The notes: generated from the sequence alone by a model not told the origin. Shown: positions 14,759 to 23,682, counted from the first letter of the stretch. The stretch: DNA of 64,000 bases from Pacificispira sp040217575 (GCA_040217575.1 JAVJPW010000006.1:62001-126000); one strand, 5' to 3'. Numbers and translations are program-made.

Positions 14759-16753
14759 ATGATTGCCGAGCTGGGTCACTACAGCCTGACGCTTGCCCTT
14801 GGCATCGCACTGATACAGGGCGTGCTGCCCATGGCCGGTGCGGCGCGCGGCGACCGGCAATGGATGGCGATCGCGTCGCCCGCGGCCCTGGTGCAGTTCG
14901 GCCTGCTGCTGTTCGCGTTTTTCGCGCTGATGAACGCCTATGTGACGTCGGATTTTTCGGTCGCGAACGTCTTCAACAATTCCCATTCCCTGAAGCCGAT
15001 GATCTACAAGATTTCCGGCGTTTGGGGGAACCACGAAGGATCGCTACTTCTGTGGGTTACGGTCATGGCGCTGTTCGGCGCGCTGGTTGCGGTCTTCGGC
15101 ACCAACCTGCCGCCGGGGCTGAAGGCGCGCACCCTGTCCGTTCAGGCACTGGTCGCGGTCGGGTTCCTTCTGTTCATGCTGTTGACGTCCAACCCGTTCG
15201 AACGGCTGTTCCCCGCCCCGCTGGAAGGGCGCGACCTGAACCCCCTGCTGCAGGATCCGGGTTTGGCGTTCCACCCGCCGATGCTCTATGTCGGGTATGT
15301 CGGGCTTTCCATCGTCTTTTCCTTTGCCTGTGCCGCGCTGATCGAAGGAAAGGTGGACGCCGCCTGGGCGCGCTGGGTGCGGCCGTGGACATTGCTGGCA
15401 TGGGCATTTTTGACCGCAGGCATCGCGCTTGGCAGCTGGTGGGCCTATTACGAATTGGGATGGGGCGGTTTCTGGTATTGGGACCCGGTCGAGAACGCCA
15501 GCTTCATGCCCTGGCTGGTCGCGACCGCGCTGTTGCATTCCGCCGTCGTCGTCGAAAAGCGCGACACGCTGAAAAGCTGGACAATCCTGCTGGCCATCAT
15601 CGGTTTTTCGTTGAGCCTGATCGGTACGTTCCTGGTTCGATCCGGCGTCCTGACGTCAGTCCATGCCTTTGCGACGGACCCGGAACGGGGCATTTTCATC
15701 CTGCTTCTTCTTGCGCTGGCGATCGGCGGGTCCTTCGTCCTGTTCGCGTGGCGCGCCCCCAAGCTGGATGGGGGCGGACTGTTCAAACCGATCAGCCGCG
15801 AAGGCGCGCTTCTGCTGAACAATCTGCTGTTGTCGGCGGCGGCGGCGACGGTCCTTCTGGGCACGCTGTATCCGCTGTTTCTGGAAGTCCTGACGGGGGA
15901 GAAGATTTCCGTCGGCCCGCCCTTCTTCAACCGGACATTCGTGCCGCTGATGCTGCCGCTGATCATCGCCCTTGGGATCGGACCTTTCCTGCCGTGGAAG
16001 CGCGGTGATCTGGGCGCGTTGACCCGGACGATGACCATCGCCTTCGTCTTTGCCGTCGCGGTGACGGTGGCAACCGGTATCGCCATTTGGGGACAGGCGG
16101 CCTATGCCCTGGTCGGGATTTTCGTATCCGGCTGGCTGTTCGCGTCGACATTGCTGGAACTCTATCGCAAGGCCCGGCCGCGCGCGTCGATCCCGCTGTC
16201 GGATGCCCTGGGCCGGCTGGGCAACCTTCCCCGTGCGGCATGGGGCATGACGGCGGCGCATCTGGGGGTCGCGGTGCTGGTTGCCGGCGCGACCGGCGCA
16301 TCGCTTCTGACCGTAGAACGAATCGAAGCGGTTCCGGTCAACGAGACGCTGGAAGTCGGCGGATTCGATTTCACTCTGACCGCGGTGCAAAGGGTCGCCG
16401 GTCCCAACTACGATGCCGTGCAGGGCACGTTCGAAGTGGTGGCGACGGGGTCCGGCGCGGAACCGGATGTCCTGATCGCGGAAACCCGCCAGTATGTGGC
16501 CAACGGCCAGGTCACGACCGAAGCGGCAATTCGGTCGACCCTTTGGTACGACCTGTATGCTGTCCTGGGTGACCCGGCGGGTCAGGGGCGCCATACGGTG
16601 CGGCTCTATTTCAAACCACTGGTACCGTGGCTGTGGATCGGATCCGGCCTGATGGTGCTGGGCGGGCTGATATCCCTTAGCGACCGGCGCCTGCGCGTCG
16701 GCGCGCCGGTGCGAAGCAATCGCGCGGCGGCCGACCCGGCGCCCGCGGAATAG
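14759..16753 (+). CDS. ccmF: Cytochrome c haem lyase subunit CcmF
   Basis: A 664-residue membrane protein with about 14 helices that, with CcmH and CcmI, attaches haem to apocytochrome CxxCH motifs. The WWD domain reads GWGGFWYWDPVENASFMPW near residues 235-253. NNSHSLKPMIYKISGVWGNHEGSLLLW is the conserved N-terminal haem-b region. FLVRSGVLTSVHAFA is also typical. It follows ccmE by 20 bases within the operon. Confidence 0.97.
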   Translation: MIAELGHYSLTLALGIALIQGVLPMAGAARGDRQWMAIASPAALVQFGLLLFAFFALMNAYVTSDFSVANVFNNSHSLKPMIYKISGVWGNHEGSLLLWVTVMALFGALVAVFGTNLPPGLKARTLSVQALVAVGFLLFMLLTSNPFERLFPAPLEGRDLNPLLQDPGLAFHPPMLYVGYVGLSIVFSFACAALIEGKVDAAWARWVRPWTLLAWAFLTAGIALGSWWAYYELGWGGFWYWDPVENASFMPWLVATALLHSAVVVEKRDTLKSWTILLAIIGFSLSLIGTFLVRSGVLTSVHAFATDPERGIFILLLLALAIGGSFVLFAWRAPKLDGGGLFKPISREGALLLNNLLLSAAAATVLLGTLYPLFLEVLTGEKISVGPPFFNRTFVPLMLPLIIALGIGPFLPWKRGDLGALTRTMTIAFVFAVAVTVATGIAIWGQAAYALVGIFVSGWLFASTLLELYRKARPRASIPLSDALGRLGNLPRAAWGMTAAHLGVAVLVAGATGASLLTVERIEAVPVNETLEVGGFDFTLTAVQRVAGPNYDAVQGTFEVVATGSGAEPDVLIAETRQYVANGQVTTEAAIRSTLWYDLYAVLGDPAGQGRHTVRLYFKPLVPWLWIGSGLMVLGGLISLSDRRLRVGAPVRSNRAAADPAPAE

Positions 16754-16764
16754 GATGGTTGAAC

Positions 16765-17367
16765 ATGACTGACGCGGAACGCCCTGCCGGCGCAACGGCG
16801 ACGGAAGCCGGGACACCGAAAAAATCGGGCCGCATGGCCATCGGCGCGGTGCCGCTGGTCCTGTTTTCCATTCTGGTCGCTATTTTCGCCTATCAGCTTC
16901 TGTTCGGTCGCGACGCATCCATCGTGCCGTCGGCACTGATCGGCGACCCGGTCCCCCAGGTGGAACTGCCGCCGCTTCTGGAAGACAAGCCCGGCTTCGG
17001 TCCGGACGATTTCGGCGGGGAAGTCGTGCTGGTCAACGTCTTCGCCAGCTGGTGCGGGCCCTGTCGGCTGGAACACCCGCTGATCACCGCACTGGCGGAA
17101 GAAATGGACATTCCGGTCTTCGGTCTGAACAGCAAGGACGAACGCAGCGCCGCGATCCAGTGGCTGAACGATCTGGGCGACCCGTACACGCGGATCGGGT
17201 ATGACCCGGACGGCCGCGCCGGTATCGAATGGGGCGTCTACGGCTATCCGGAAACGTTCGTCGTCAGTCCCGAAGGTGAAATCCTGTTCAAACATGTCGG
17301 GCCGATTTCGCCGCGTATCATCGAACAGGACATCCTGCCGCTGATTGAGGCATACAGAAGCTCATGA
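16765..17367 (+). CDS. ccmG: Thiol:disulfide interchange protein CcmG (DsbE family)
   Basis: A 200-residue membrane-anchored periplasmic thioredoxin that reduces apocytochrome c or CcmH. One N-terminal helix (about 29-46) precedes the thioredoxin fold with active site ASWCGPC (Cys97, Cys100). The conserved acidic segment GVYGYPETFVV, with a cis-proline, follows. The ATG at 16765 has AGGATGG six bases upstream; the TTG at 16759 is less likely. Confidence 0.94.
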   Translation: MTDAERPAGATATEAGTPKKSGRMAIGAVPLVLFSILVAIFAYQLLFGRDASIVPSALIGDPVPQVELPPLLEDKPGFGPDDFGGEVVLVNVFASWCGPCRLEHPLITALAEEMDIPVFGLNSKDERSAAIQWLNDLGDPYTRIGYDPDGRAGIEWGVYGYPETFVVSPEGEILFKHVGPISPRIIEQDILPLIEAYRSS

Positions 17368-17909
17368 CCCGATTTCAGTATTTCATGCTTGTTCTGGGCG
17401 CGGTGGTCGCGCTTGGCCTTCTGGCGGCGACGCCCGGCATGGCGGTACAGCCGGACGAGGTGCTGGACGACCCGGAACTGGAGGCCCGCGCCCGCGTCAT
17501 TTCACAGGATATCCGCTGTCTGGTCTGTCAGAACCAGTCGATTGACGACAGCAATGCGGACCTGGCGCGGGACCTGCGCATCATCGTGCGCGAACGCCTG
17601 GTCGAAGGCGACACGGACCGGGAGGTGAAGGAATTCCTGGTCGAACGGTACGGCGACTATGTCCTGCTGACGCCACCGCTGAATATCGGGACCATGCTGC
17701 TGTGGATCGGACCGTTTCTGCTGGTTGCGATTGGCGGGGCAATCATTCTGATGTGGTACCGCAGCCGACACGCGGGCGGCATTTCCGGTGGTGCGGTCAC
17801 GGCGTCGGCCCGCGCGCTCAGCACGGAAGAGGAAGCGCGCATCCAGGCACTGATGTCGGGCGATGACGAGCCCGACAAACAGGGCGATGCGGGGTCGCGG
17901 CCATCATGA
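17364..17909 (+). CDS. ccmH: Cytochrome c maturation protein CcmH (CycL)
   Basis: A 181-residue thiol-oxidoreductase subunit of the haem lyase. A signal/anchor helix (about 7-25) is followed by the RCxxC site IRCLVCQNQS (Cys52, Cys55). The family segment NADLARDLRIIVRERL and a second membrane helix near 112-130 follow. The four-base overlap with ccmG (ATGA) indicates coupling. Confidence 0.95.
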   Translation: MTRFQYFMLVLGAVVALGLLAATPGMAVQPDEVLDDPELEARARVISQDIRCLVCQNQSIDDSNADLARDLRIIVRERLVEGDTDREVKEFLVERYGDYVLLTPPLNIGTMLLWIGPFLLVAIGGAIILMWYRSRHAGGISGGAVTASARALSTEEEARIQALMSGDDEPDKQGDAGSRPS

Positions 17910-19696
17910 TCTTCTGGTTTCTGGCGACCGTCATGACCCTTGCGTCCGCGGTACTGATCGCACGCCCGCTGTTGCGCAAGCCCGACGATGCGGACGGCGA
18001 ACCCGTCAATGCGGCGGACTATGATGTCGAAGTGTTCAAGTCGCAGCTTCAGGAGGTCGACCGCGACCTGGAACGCGGCCGCCTGACACAGGAAGAGGCG
18101 GAGGCCAGCCGGATTGAAATCAGCCGCAGGCTTCTAGCCGCCGACACCCGACGCAACGAACTTAAGGCTGCCGCTTCGGCCGACGAAACCCGGCGGCGGT
18201 CCTTTGGCGGGTTGGCGATTGCGGCGGTGGTCGGGTCGCTTGCCGTCGCGGTTCTGATCTATGGGGAAATGGGCGCGCCGGGCCGTCCGGACATGCCGCT
18301 TGCGCTGCGTGACGCCGAACGACAGCAGGCTGCCGCCAATCAGGGGCAGCAGACGGGTGCGCCCCGCGCACAGGCTGCGGGTGACGGGGAAGCCGGTTCC
18401 CTGGACGACATGGCGGACCGGTTGCAGGCCCGGCTTGATTCCGGGGAAGGCGATGCATCCGACTGGTCGCTGATGGGGCGGACCGAAATGATGCGCGGCA
18501 ACTATGCCGACGCGGCACGGGCCTATGCCCGTGCGCTGGAGGATTTTCCGGAAGATTCGGCCCTGAACTCGTCCTACGGGGAAGCGTTGGTTTTCTGGGC
18601 GAATGGGGAGGTGACGGACCGCGCCAAGGCAACGTTTGATTTTGTCCTGCAGTTGACGCCGGGCGACCCGCGGGCACGGTTCTATCTGGCGGAATTCGAA
18701 TATCAGCAGGCCCGCCCGCAGGCGGCGCTGGACAGGCTGGTGGACCTGTTGATGGATGCCGGACCCGACGCGCCCTGGATCGACCCGGTCCGGTCGCGGG
18801 CTGTTCAGATCGCAACGGAACTGGATCTGGATGTCGCGGAAGTCCTGCCGCCAATGCCGGAACCGGCGGCCCCGTCCGCTCCCCCCGGCCCGACGGAAGA
18901 GGACATGGCCGCCGCCCAGGACATGACGCCCGAAGACCGTCAGGCGATGATCCGCGGAATGGTCGACGGCCTGGCGGAACGGCTGGCGGCCGACCCGTCT
19001 GATTTTGACGGTTGGATGCGCCTTATCCGGTCGCGCATGGTTCTGGGGGAACGCGACGCGGCACAGGCCGCCCTGAACCAGGCAGCGACGCAGTTCGCCA
19101 ACGCACCCTTCCCGATGCAGTCCCTGACTTCCCTGGCCGCGGAACTGGGATTGGACCCGCCCATGGCGGGCGGTGAAAACACAACGGGCGCCGCGCCGCG
19201 CGGCCCCAGTGCCGACGACATTGCCGCAGCCGCGGAGATGACGGACGATGACCGCGCCGCGATGATCGAAGGCATGGTCGGGAACCTGGCTGCGCGCCTG
19301 GAAGACAATCCCGACGATCTGGAAGGCTGGACCATGCTGGGCCGGTCCTACACGGTCCTTGGCCGGGAAGAAGATGCGGTCGAAGCCTATGCACGCGCGT
19401 CGGAACTGGATCCGGCGAATACGGAACTCCTGATCGAACGGGCGCGGCTGTTGCGCACCATCGCCGGCGAACGCCAGACAGACGAGACGGTCGCCCTGAT
19501 GCGCGATGTGGAAGCGGTCGAACCGGACAATCTGGAGGCGCTGTGGTTCCTGGCGCTGGACGGTCTGAGCCGTCAGGACGCGGATGCGGCGCGCGGATAC
19601 CTTCAGCGGGCGCGCGATGCCCTGCCTGAAGGGCAGCCGGAATATGCCGAGCTGGCGGCGGAAATTGAACGCCTACTGGGGACGCTGGACCCGTAG
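17906..19696 (+). CDS. ccmI: Cytochrome c maturation protein CcmI (CycH), TPR protein
   Basis: A 596-residue apocytochrome c chaperone. Two N-terminal membrane helices (about 1-20 and 95-112) flank a cytoplasmic leucine-zipper-like segment, FKSQLQEVDRDLERGRL. The periplasmic part is rich in Asp, Glu and Ala and has tetratricopeptide repeats such as GNYADAARAYARALEDFPE and GREEDAVEAYARASELDP. Two internal copies of a DDMxDRLxARL/MVxxLAxRL unit (near 165, 350 and 450) suggest repeat duplication, making it longer than most CcmI proteins. Last gene of the operon; it overlaps ccmH by four bases and is convergent with the SCO gene. Confidence 0.93.
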   Translation: MIFWFLATVMTLASAVLIARPLLRKPDDADGEPVNAADYDVEVFKSQLQEVDRDLERGRLTQEEAEASRIEISRRLLAADTRRNELKAAASADETRRRSFGGLAIAAVVGSLAVAVLIYGEMGAPGRPDMPLALRDAERQQAAANQGQQTGAPRAQAAGDGEAGSLDDMADRLQARLDSGEGDASDWSLMGRTEMMRGNYADAARAYARALEDFPEDSALNSSYGEALVFWANGEVTDRAKATFDFVLQLTPGDPRARFYLAEFEYQQARPQAALDRLVDLLMDAGPDAPWIDPVRSRAVQIATELDLDVAEVLPPMPEPAAPSAPPGPTEEDMAAAQDMTPEDRQAMIRGMVDGLAERLAADPSDFDGWMRLIRSRMVLGERDAAQAALNQAATQFANAPFPMQSLTSLAAELGLDPPMAGGENTTGAAPRGPSADDIAAAAEMTDDDRAAMIEGMVGNLAARLEDNPDDLEGWTMLGRSYTVLGREEDAVEAYARASELDPANTELLIERARLLRTIAGERQTDETVALMRDVEAVEPDNLEALWFLALDGLSRQDADAARGYLQRARDALPEGQPEYAELAAEIERLLGTLDP

Positions 19697-19701
19697 ATGT
19701 T

Positions 19702-20379
19702 CTAGCTTGCCGGTTCGGCCGAAACGTAGCTGGCCAGGGCGTCCGACATTGCCTGCGGGTCCGACCCGCCGTTGAACATGGTCAGGAATTCGCCGTCCGG
19801 CCCCATCAGATAGACAAAGCCGGAATGGTTCATCAGGTAGAACCCGTCTTCGTCCACCGCGCCTTTTGAATAGAAGATGCGAAAGGCGCGGGCTGCTTCG
19901 TCCACGGCTTCGGCGGACCCGGTCAGGCCGACCATGCGCGGGTGAAACGCATCGGCATAGGCACCGACCACATCCGGCGTGTCGCGCTCCGGGTCGATCG
20001 TGATGAAAACGGGGACGATATCTTCGGCGGCGGACTGATTTCGTTCCGCCAGAATGTCGATGGCGGCGGCCATGGTCGACAACTCGGTCGGGCAGATGTC
20101 CGGACAGGACGTGAACCCGAAATAGATCAGCGGATAGGACCCGGCGAAATCCGCCAGTGTCACGGTTTGGCCGGCACCGTCGATCAGCGTGAACGGGCCG
20201 CCCATGTCGATGCCCGGCGCCATGACGGCTTCGATACCCCGGCCTTCGCGCCCTGCTGTCTGTCCGGTGAATTGATGCCAAACCACCAGCGCCGCCAGCG
20301 CAATGGCGGCAAGGGCGGCCAGCATCGCGCCGATCAACGGTATCGTTTTGCGTGGCACGGGTCCCGCAGTCCTTTGCAT
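19702..20379 (-). CDS. SCO1/SenC/PrrC family copper chaperone
   Basis: A 225-residue membrane-anchored periplasmic thioredoxin-like protein that delivers copper to the CuA centre of cytochrome c oxidase. One N-terminal helix (about 13-35) precedes the copper site: Cys92 and Cys96 in TSCPDICP and the distal His185 in LMNHSGFVY. All three ligands are present. TIDPERDTPDVV is a family hallmark. It lies 5 bases beyond the convergent ccmI stop. It therefore sits beside cytochrome c maturation genes although in a separate transcription unit, possibly continuing from lrgAB, whose end is 103 bases upstream. Confidence 0.93.
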   Translation of the reverse strand: MQRTAGPVPRKTIPLIGAMLAALAAIALAALVVWHQFTGQTAGREGRGIEAVMAPGIDMGGPFTLIDGAGQTVTLADFAGSYPLIYFGFTSCPDICPTELSTMAAAIDILAERNQSAAEDIVPVFITIDPERDTPDVVGAYADAFHPRMVGLTGSAEAVDEAARAFRIFYSKGAVDEDGFYLMNHSGFVYLMGPDGEFLTMFNGGSDPQAMSDALASYVSAEPAS

Positions 20380-20482
20380 GAAAATGTGAATTTGATCGCT
20401 TTGTCCAAAATGGAATGTTGCGAAGAATCCTCAACAGGTCAAATGGTCGCGGATTTTTAGGCCGAATGGCATTCGCGCGGCG

Positions 20483-21208
20483 TCATCCGGCGATGAACAG
20501 GGTCGCGACGACCGGAACCAGGATGGCGGTGATCAGGCCGTTCAGACCCATGGCGACAGCGGCAAAGACGCCGGCGACGGGGCTTACCTGAAAGGCGCGG
20601 GCGGTCCCGATCCCATGCGCGGCGATTCCGACCGCGAAACCGCGTGCCCGCCAGTCGCGAATTCGCATGGCGTTCATAAGCGGCGTTACGACGACGGCCC
20701 CGATGATGCCGGTCGCGATGACCAGTCCGGCGGCAAGGGACGGCAAGCCGCCAATGCGTTCGGCGATACCCATCGCGATGGGACTGGTGACCGATTTCGG
20801 TGCCAGTGACAAAAGCGTCTGTACGTCCGCGCCCATCAGGGCCGCGATACCGACTGCGCTGGATGCGGCGGTCAGGGTGCCCGCGACCAGGGCCGCCAGC
20901 ATCGGGATTGCGGCACGACGGACGCGGGGCAGATGCCGATAGAGCGGCACCGCCAGCGCGACCGTCGCCGGTCCCAACAGGAAATGGACGAACTGGGCGC
21001 CTTCGAAATAGGTTTCGTAGCTGGTGCCGGACACGACCAGCACCCCGGCAATCAGCGCTGCGGCGATTGCAACCGGGTTGACGACGGGGTTACTGCCGGA
21101 CCGCGTGAAAAGCGTGTGCCCGATGCCATAGGCAACCAGTGTCAGCGTCAGCCACAGAAGCGGCGTCTGCGAAAGATAGACCCAGATGTCGCTGCCGTCC
21201 CGGATCAT
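20483..21208 (-). CDS. lrgB: LrgB/CidB family membrane protein
   Basis: A 241-residue polytopic membrane protein. The family-specific core is visible: SVTSPIAMGIAERIGGLPSLAAGLVIATGI and ARAFQVSPVAGVFAAVAMGLNG. LrgAB/CidAB systems influence murein hydrolase release, cell death and, in some bacteria, pyruvate or other organic-acid uptake. The start is set at 21208, where ATGA overlaps the lrgA stop. A longer upstream frame is a shadow of lrgA. Confidence 0.9.
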   Translation of the reverse strand: MIRDGSDIWVYLSQTPLLWLTLTLVAYGIGHTLFTRSGSNPVVNPVAIAAALIAGVLVVSGTSYETYFEGAQFVHFLLGPATVALAVPLYRHLPRVRRAAIPMLAALVAGTLTAASSAVGIAALMGADVQTLLSLAPKSVTSPIAMGIAERIGGLPSLAAGLVIATGIIGAVVVTPLMNAMRIRDWRARGFAVGIAAHGIGTARAFQVSPVAGVFAAVAMGLNGLITAILVPVVATLFIAG

Positions 21209-21576
21209 TCCTTGCGGTCCTCCCCCTCGGCCGGGACGGATACCAGCCTGGCGACGGCGACGAAGGTCAGGGCGCCCACCGCGATTGCCGCGACAGTGCT
21301 GACCACAAGCGCTACGGCAAGCGCCGCCCATTCGTCCGTCAGGCGTGCGCCATGCTGGATCAGCCCGACGCTGGCCGGGACGAACAACAGCGAAAGATGT
21401 TTCAACATGCCCTTTGCCGTTTCGTCCATTGCGTCCGGCGCACGGCGGAAAATAAGAAGGCCGGCAAGAAGATAACCCATCCCGACGACGGGGCCCGGCA
21501 GGGACAGGCCAAGGGCGACGACCGTCGCCTCCCCGGCGAGCTGACAGGCAAGAAAAAGCGAAAGGGCCCAGATCAT
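21205..21576 (-). CDS. lrgA: LrgA/CidA holin-like membrane protein
   Basis: A 123-residue protein with about four membrane helices and the CidA/LrgA segments LPGPVVGMGYLLAGL and HLSLLFVPASVGLIQH. It is the small partner of LrgB. The stop overlaps the lrgB start. It lies 74 bases after chrR on the same strand, so read-through from the RpoE-ChrR unit is possible. Confidence 0.9.
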   Translation of the reverse strand: MIWALSLFLACQLAGEATVVALGLSLPGPVVGMGYLLAGLLIFRRAPDAMDETAKGMLKHLSLLFVPASVGLIQHGARLTDEWAALAVALVVSTVAAIAVGALTFVAVARLVSVPAEGEDRKE

Positions 21577-21650
21577 GGGCCCTTTTTACCGTGCGCGCGC
21601 CGGATCGCGAAATCGAAAACGCAGATCCCGGCTGAAGACAGCCGCCGGGA

Positions 21651-22355
21651 TCAGAGTTTCACGAACGGGTTCAGGATCGCGCCCAGTATGCCGGTCAGCC
21701 GGATCGGGGCGTCGATGACGACCAGACAGGTACAGGCCCTGTCCGGACCGGCGACCGGCTTGTGGGTGACCGACCCGTCACAGATCGCAATGTCGCCCGT
21801 CCCGAAATAGCCGAATTCGTCGACATAATTCCCGTCCAGGATCAGGACGAACTCATTGCCGGTATGGGTATGCTGCGGCACCGCACGCCCGGCGGCGACA
21901 CGAAGCAGGAAGGCGCGATGTCCGGACGTATCCGGTATCGGGATTTCCGCGGTTTCGACGCCGCCGCCCAGATATTTCCAGGGGGCCGTATCGACATCCC
22001 CGCCCAGATATTGCTGTACGACGCGCGGCAGGACGGGGTTGTCGTTCGCCACGGGCGGGGGCGGGCGTGTGCCGTCCGCGTCCGCCCGTTCCCCGTCGAT
22101 CCGCGCCAGAACCGCATCCAGCGATGCCTCTTCGAGAACCGCCGGTTCCAGCGTATCCAGAAGATTGCCGCCGATATCGTCCATGGCGCGCGCTTTCGCC
22201 CGGCAATGCGGGCAATAGGTCAGGTGTGCCGCGACCATCAGGCTGGACGCAAGGTCCAGCGATCCCGCCGCATAATCCAGCAGCAGTTCGTCGGTCAGAT
22301 GGTGTGCCGGTTCGGCTACCCGGGCGGTTCCCCCCGCAGTCATCGCAGCCGTCAT
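21651..22355 (-). CDS. chrR: ChrR-type cupin anti-sigma factor
   Basis: A 234-residue zinc-dependent anti-sigma factor that holds the neighbouring RpoE inactive until singlet oxygen or a related oxidant is sensed. The N-terminal zinc domain shows His19, His44, Cys48 and Cys51 (HLTYCPHC). The 25-4-3 spacing is identical to that of Rhodobacter sphaeroides ChrR (H6, H31, C35, C38). The C-terminal cupin domain has QHTHTGNEFVLILDGNY and a later DGSVTHKP histidine. The four-base overlap with rpoE indicates co-translation and balanced sigma/anti-sigma amounts. Confidence 0.92.
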   Translation of the reverse strand: MTAAMTAGGTARVAEPAHHLTDELLLDYAAGSLDLASSLMVAAHLTYCPHCRAKARAMDDIGGNLLDTLEPAVLEEASLDAVLARIDGERADADGTRPPPPVANDNPVLPRVVQQYLGGDVDTAPWKYLGGGVETAEIPIPDTSGHRAFLLRVAAGRAVPQHTHTGNEFVLILDGNYVDEFGYFGTGDIAICDGSVTHKPVAGPDRACTCLVVIDAPIRLTGILGAILNPFVKL

Positions 22356-22906
22356 TGTTCCAAGTCTCCTAAAGTCTTTCGCAGCTTGCCAAGCGCAAGC
22401 CGCAGGCGGGATTTCACCGTTCCAAGAGGCAGCCCGGTCACTTCCGCGATTTCGCTGTGGGGCTTGTCCTCATAGAACGCCAGTTTCAGGATATCGACCT
22501 GCTCCTTCGGGAGTTCCGATATCGCATCTTCAATACTTTCCGCGGTCTGTTTCTCCTCGATCGCGACATCCTGCATTTCCTCCGGGTCCGGCCGCAAAAG
22601 CGGGTCATGCGGGTCCAGTTCGGGTCGGTTTGCCCGGCGGAATGCGTCGATACGCTTGTTTCTGGCAATCGTGAATACCCAGGTCGATACCGACGCCTGC
22701 GCCGGGTCGAAACTGGATGCCTTGCGCCAGACCATCAGCATCGCTTCCTGTGCGAATTCCTCCGCCATCGTCGCGTCGGACCCGCTGCGGATCATGTAGG
22801 ACTTGATGCGGGGCGCAAAATGCGCGAACAGCGCCGCAAAAGCGCCCCTGTCGCAGTCGGCCGCCACACGCACCATCAAATCACTCAGGCTCTCGTTCTC
22901 AGTCAT
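22352..22906 (-). CDS. rpoE: ECF RNA polymerase sigma factor RpoE (ChrR-regulated group)
   Basis: A 184-residue ECF sigma factor. Region 2 is visible from FAALFAHFAPRIKSYM to STWVFTIARNKRIDAFRR, and region 4 around LPKEQVDILKLAFYEDKPHSEIAEVTGLPLGTVKSRL. Pairing with ChrR places it in the singlet-oxygen/ROS-response group. I chose the ATG at 22906 (MTENES). The frame continues to an ATG at 23032, adding 42 Pro/Arg-rich residues. A probable RpoE-type promoter ends 8 bases before that ATG, so the longer protein would need a nearly leaderless message. Autoregulation through that promoter is expected. Confidence 0.9.
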   Translation of the reverse strand: MTENESLSDLMVRVAADCDRGAFAALFAHFAPRIKSYMIRSGSDATMAEEFAQEAMLMVWRKASSFDPAQASVSTWVFTIARNKRIDAFRRANRPELDPHDPLLRPDPEEMQDVAIEEKQTAESIEDAISELPKEQVDILKLAFYEDKPHSEIAEVTGLPLGTVKSRLRLALGKLRKTLGDLEQ

Positions 22907-23039
22907 GTCGGGTCTGGAAACGATCTCTGTCCGCGCGACTTTCGGCGCCGCATCCTTTGCATCCGAAAGGGGTGCGCGACGCGGCCGGGCGGGCCGTGAA
23001 AATGCCGGTGCGGGTGATATCGCCAGTTCCATATTGGTG

Positions 23040-23067
23040 AATACGCAAGATTATCGTTCCCGGATCA
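23040..23067 (-). promoter_or_regulatory. Candidate RpoE-dependent autoregulatory promoter of rpoE-chrR
   Basis: On the minus strand: TGATCC (23062-23067), a 16-base spacer, CGTATT (23040-23045). TGATCC is the -35 element known for ChrR-controlled RpoE in R. sphaeroides; the -10 assignment is less sure. It is back to back with a plus-strand promoter. Confidence 0.5.
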
Positions 23068-23096
23068 TTGGCATGACCAAAAAATCGCCGTATTTT
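23068..23096 (+). promoter_or_regulatory. Sigma-70-like promoter of the IalB-like gene
   Basis: TTGGCA (23068-23073), a 17-base spacer, TATTTT (23091-23096). It abuts the RpoE-type -35 element on the other strand, so the two promoters may compete or be co-regulated. Confidence 0.4.
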
Positions 23097-23145
23097 AACG
23101 CGATTGGTAGTCGACCCGCACTTCCTGAATTCTTGAGGGGCAAGA

Positions 23146-23682
23146 ATGCGTATCTTCGATGTTTCGCGGCGCCTGATTTCCGTGTCGGCCCTTGCCGGCG
23201 CGGCCCTGTTTCTGTCCGCCGGGCCCGGCGCGGCCCAGCAGCATACGACCCTGGGCGAATTCGGCCCATGGCAGGCTTACGAATATGAACAGGGCGGGGG
23301 GAAACGCTGTACCCAGGCGTCCCAACCGCAAAGCGACGAGGGGGATTATTCCCGCCGCGGCCCGATCTGGGCCTTTGTCATGCACCGTCCGGCCGACAAT
23401 GCGACGGGCGAAATCGGGTTTCACATGGGCTATCCGCTTCGCGAAGGCTCGCAGGTGACGGTGCGGATCGACGGCGGGGCGACGTTCCAGCTGTTTACCA
23501 GCGGCGAAGGCGCCTATGCTTGGCCGGAAGACGAACCAAGTATCGTCCGTGCCATGCGGGCCGGCAATACCATGGTCGTCACCGGAACGTCGGCGCGTGG
23601 CACGGAAACCCGCGACACCTATTCCCTGTCGGGTTTTACGGCCGCCAACCGCGCAATCAATTCGGCCTGCGGCGTCAGCTAG
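23146..23682 (+). CDS. IalB-like (invasion-associated locus B) secreted protein
   Basis: A 178-residue protein with a clear signal peptide: basic start MRIFDVSRR, hydrophobic core, cut after GAAQ near residue 29. The mature domain opens with FGPWQAYEYEQGGGKRC and has a paired Cys (near 45 and 176). It also contains the IalB-type stretches WAFVMHRP, GYPLREGSQVTVRIDGG and MRAGNTMVVTGTSARGTETRDTYSLSGFTAA. IalB proteins are periplasmic or outer-membrane proteins of unclear biochemistry, first linked to erythrocyte invasion in Bartonella but common in free-living relatives. Ribosome site GAGGGG lies before the ATG. Divergent from rpoE-chrR. Confidence 0.8.
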   Translation: MRIFDVSRRLISVSALAGAALFLSAGPGAAQQHTTLGEFGPWQAYEYEQGGGKRCTQASQPQSDEGDYSRRGPIWAFVMHRPADNATGEIGFHMGYPLREGSQVTVRIDGGATFQLFTSGEGAYAWPEDEPSIVRAMRAGNTMVVTGTSARGTETRDTYSLSGFTAANRAINSACGVS

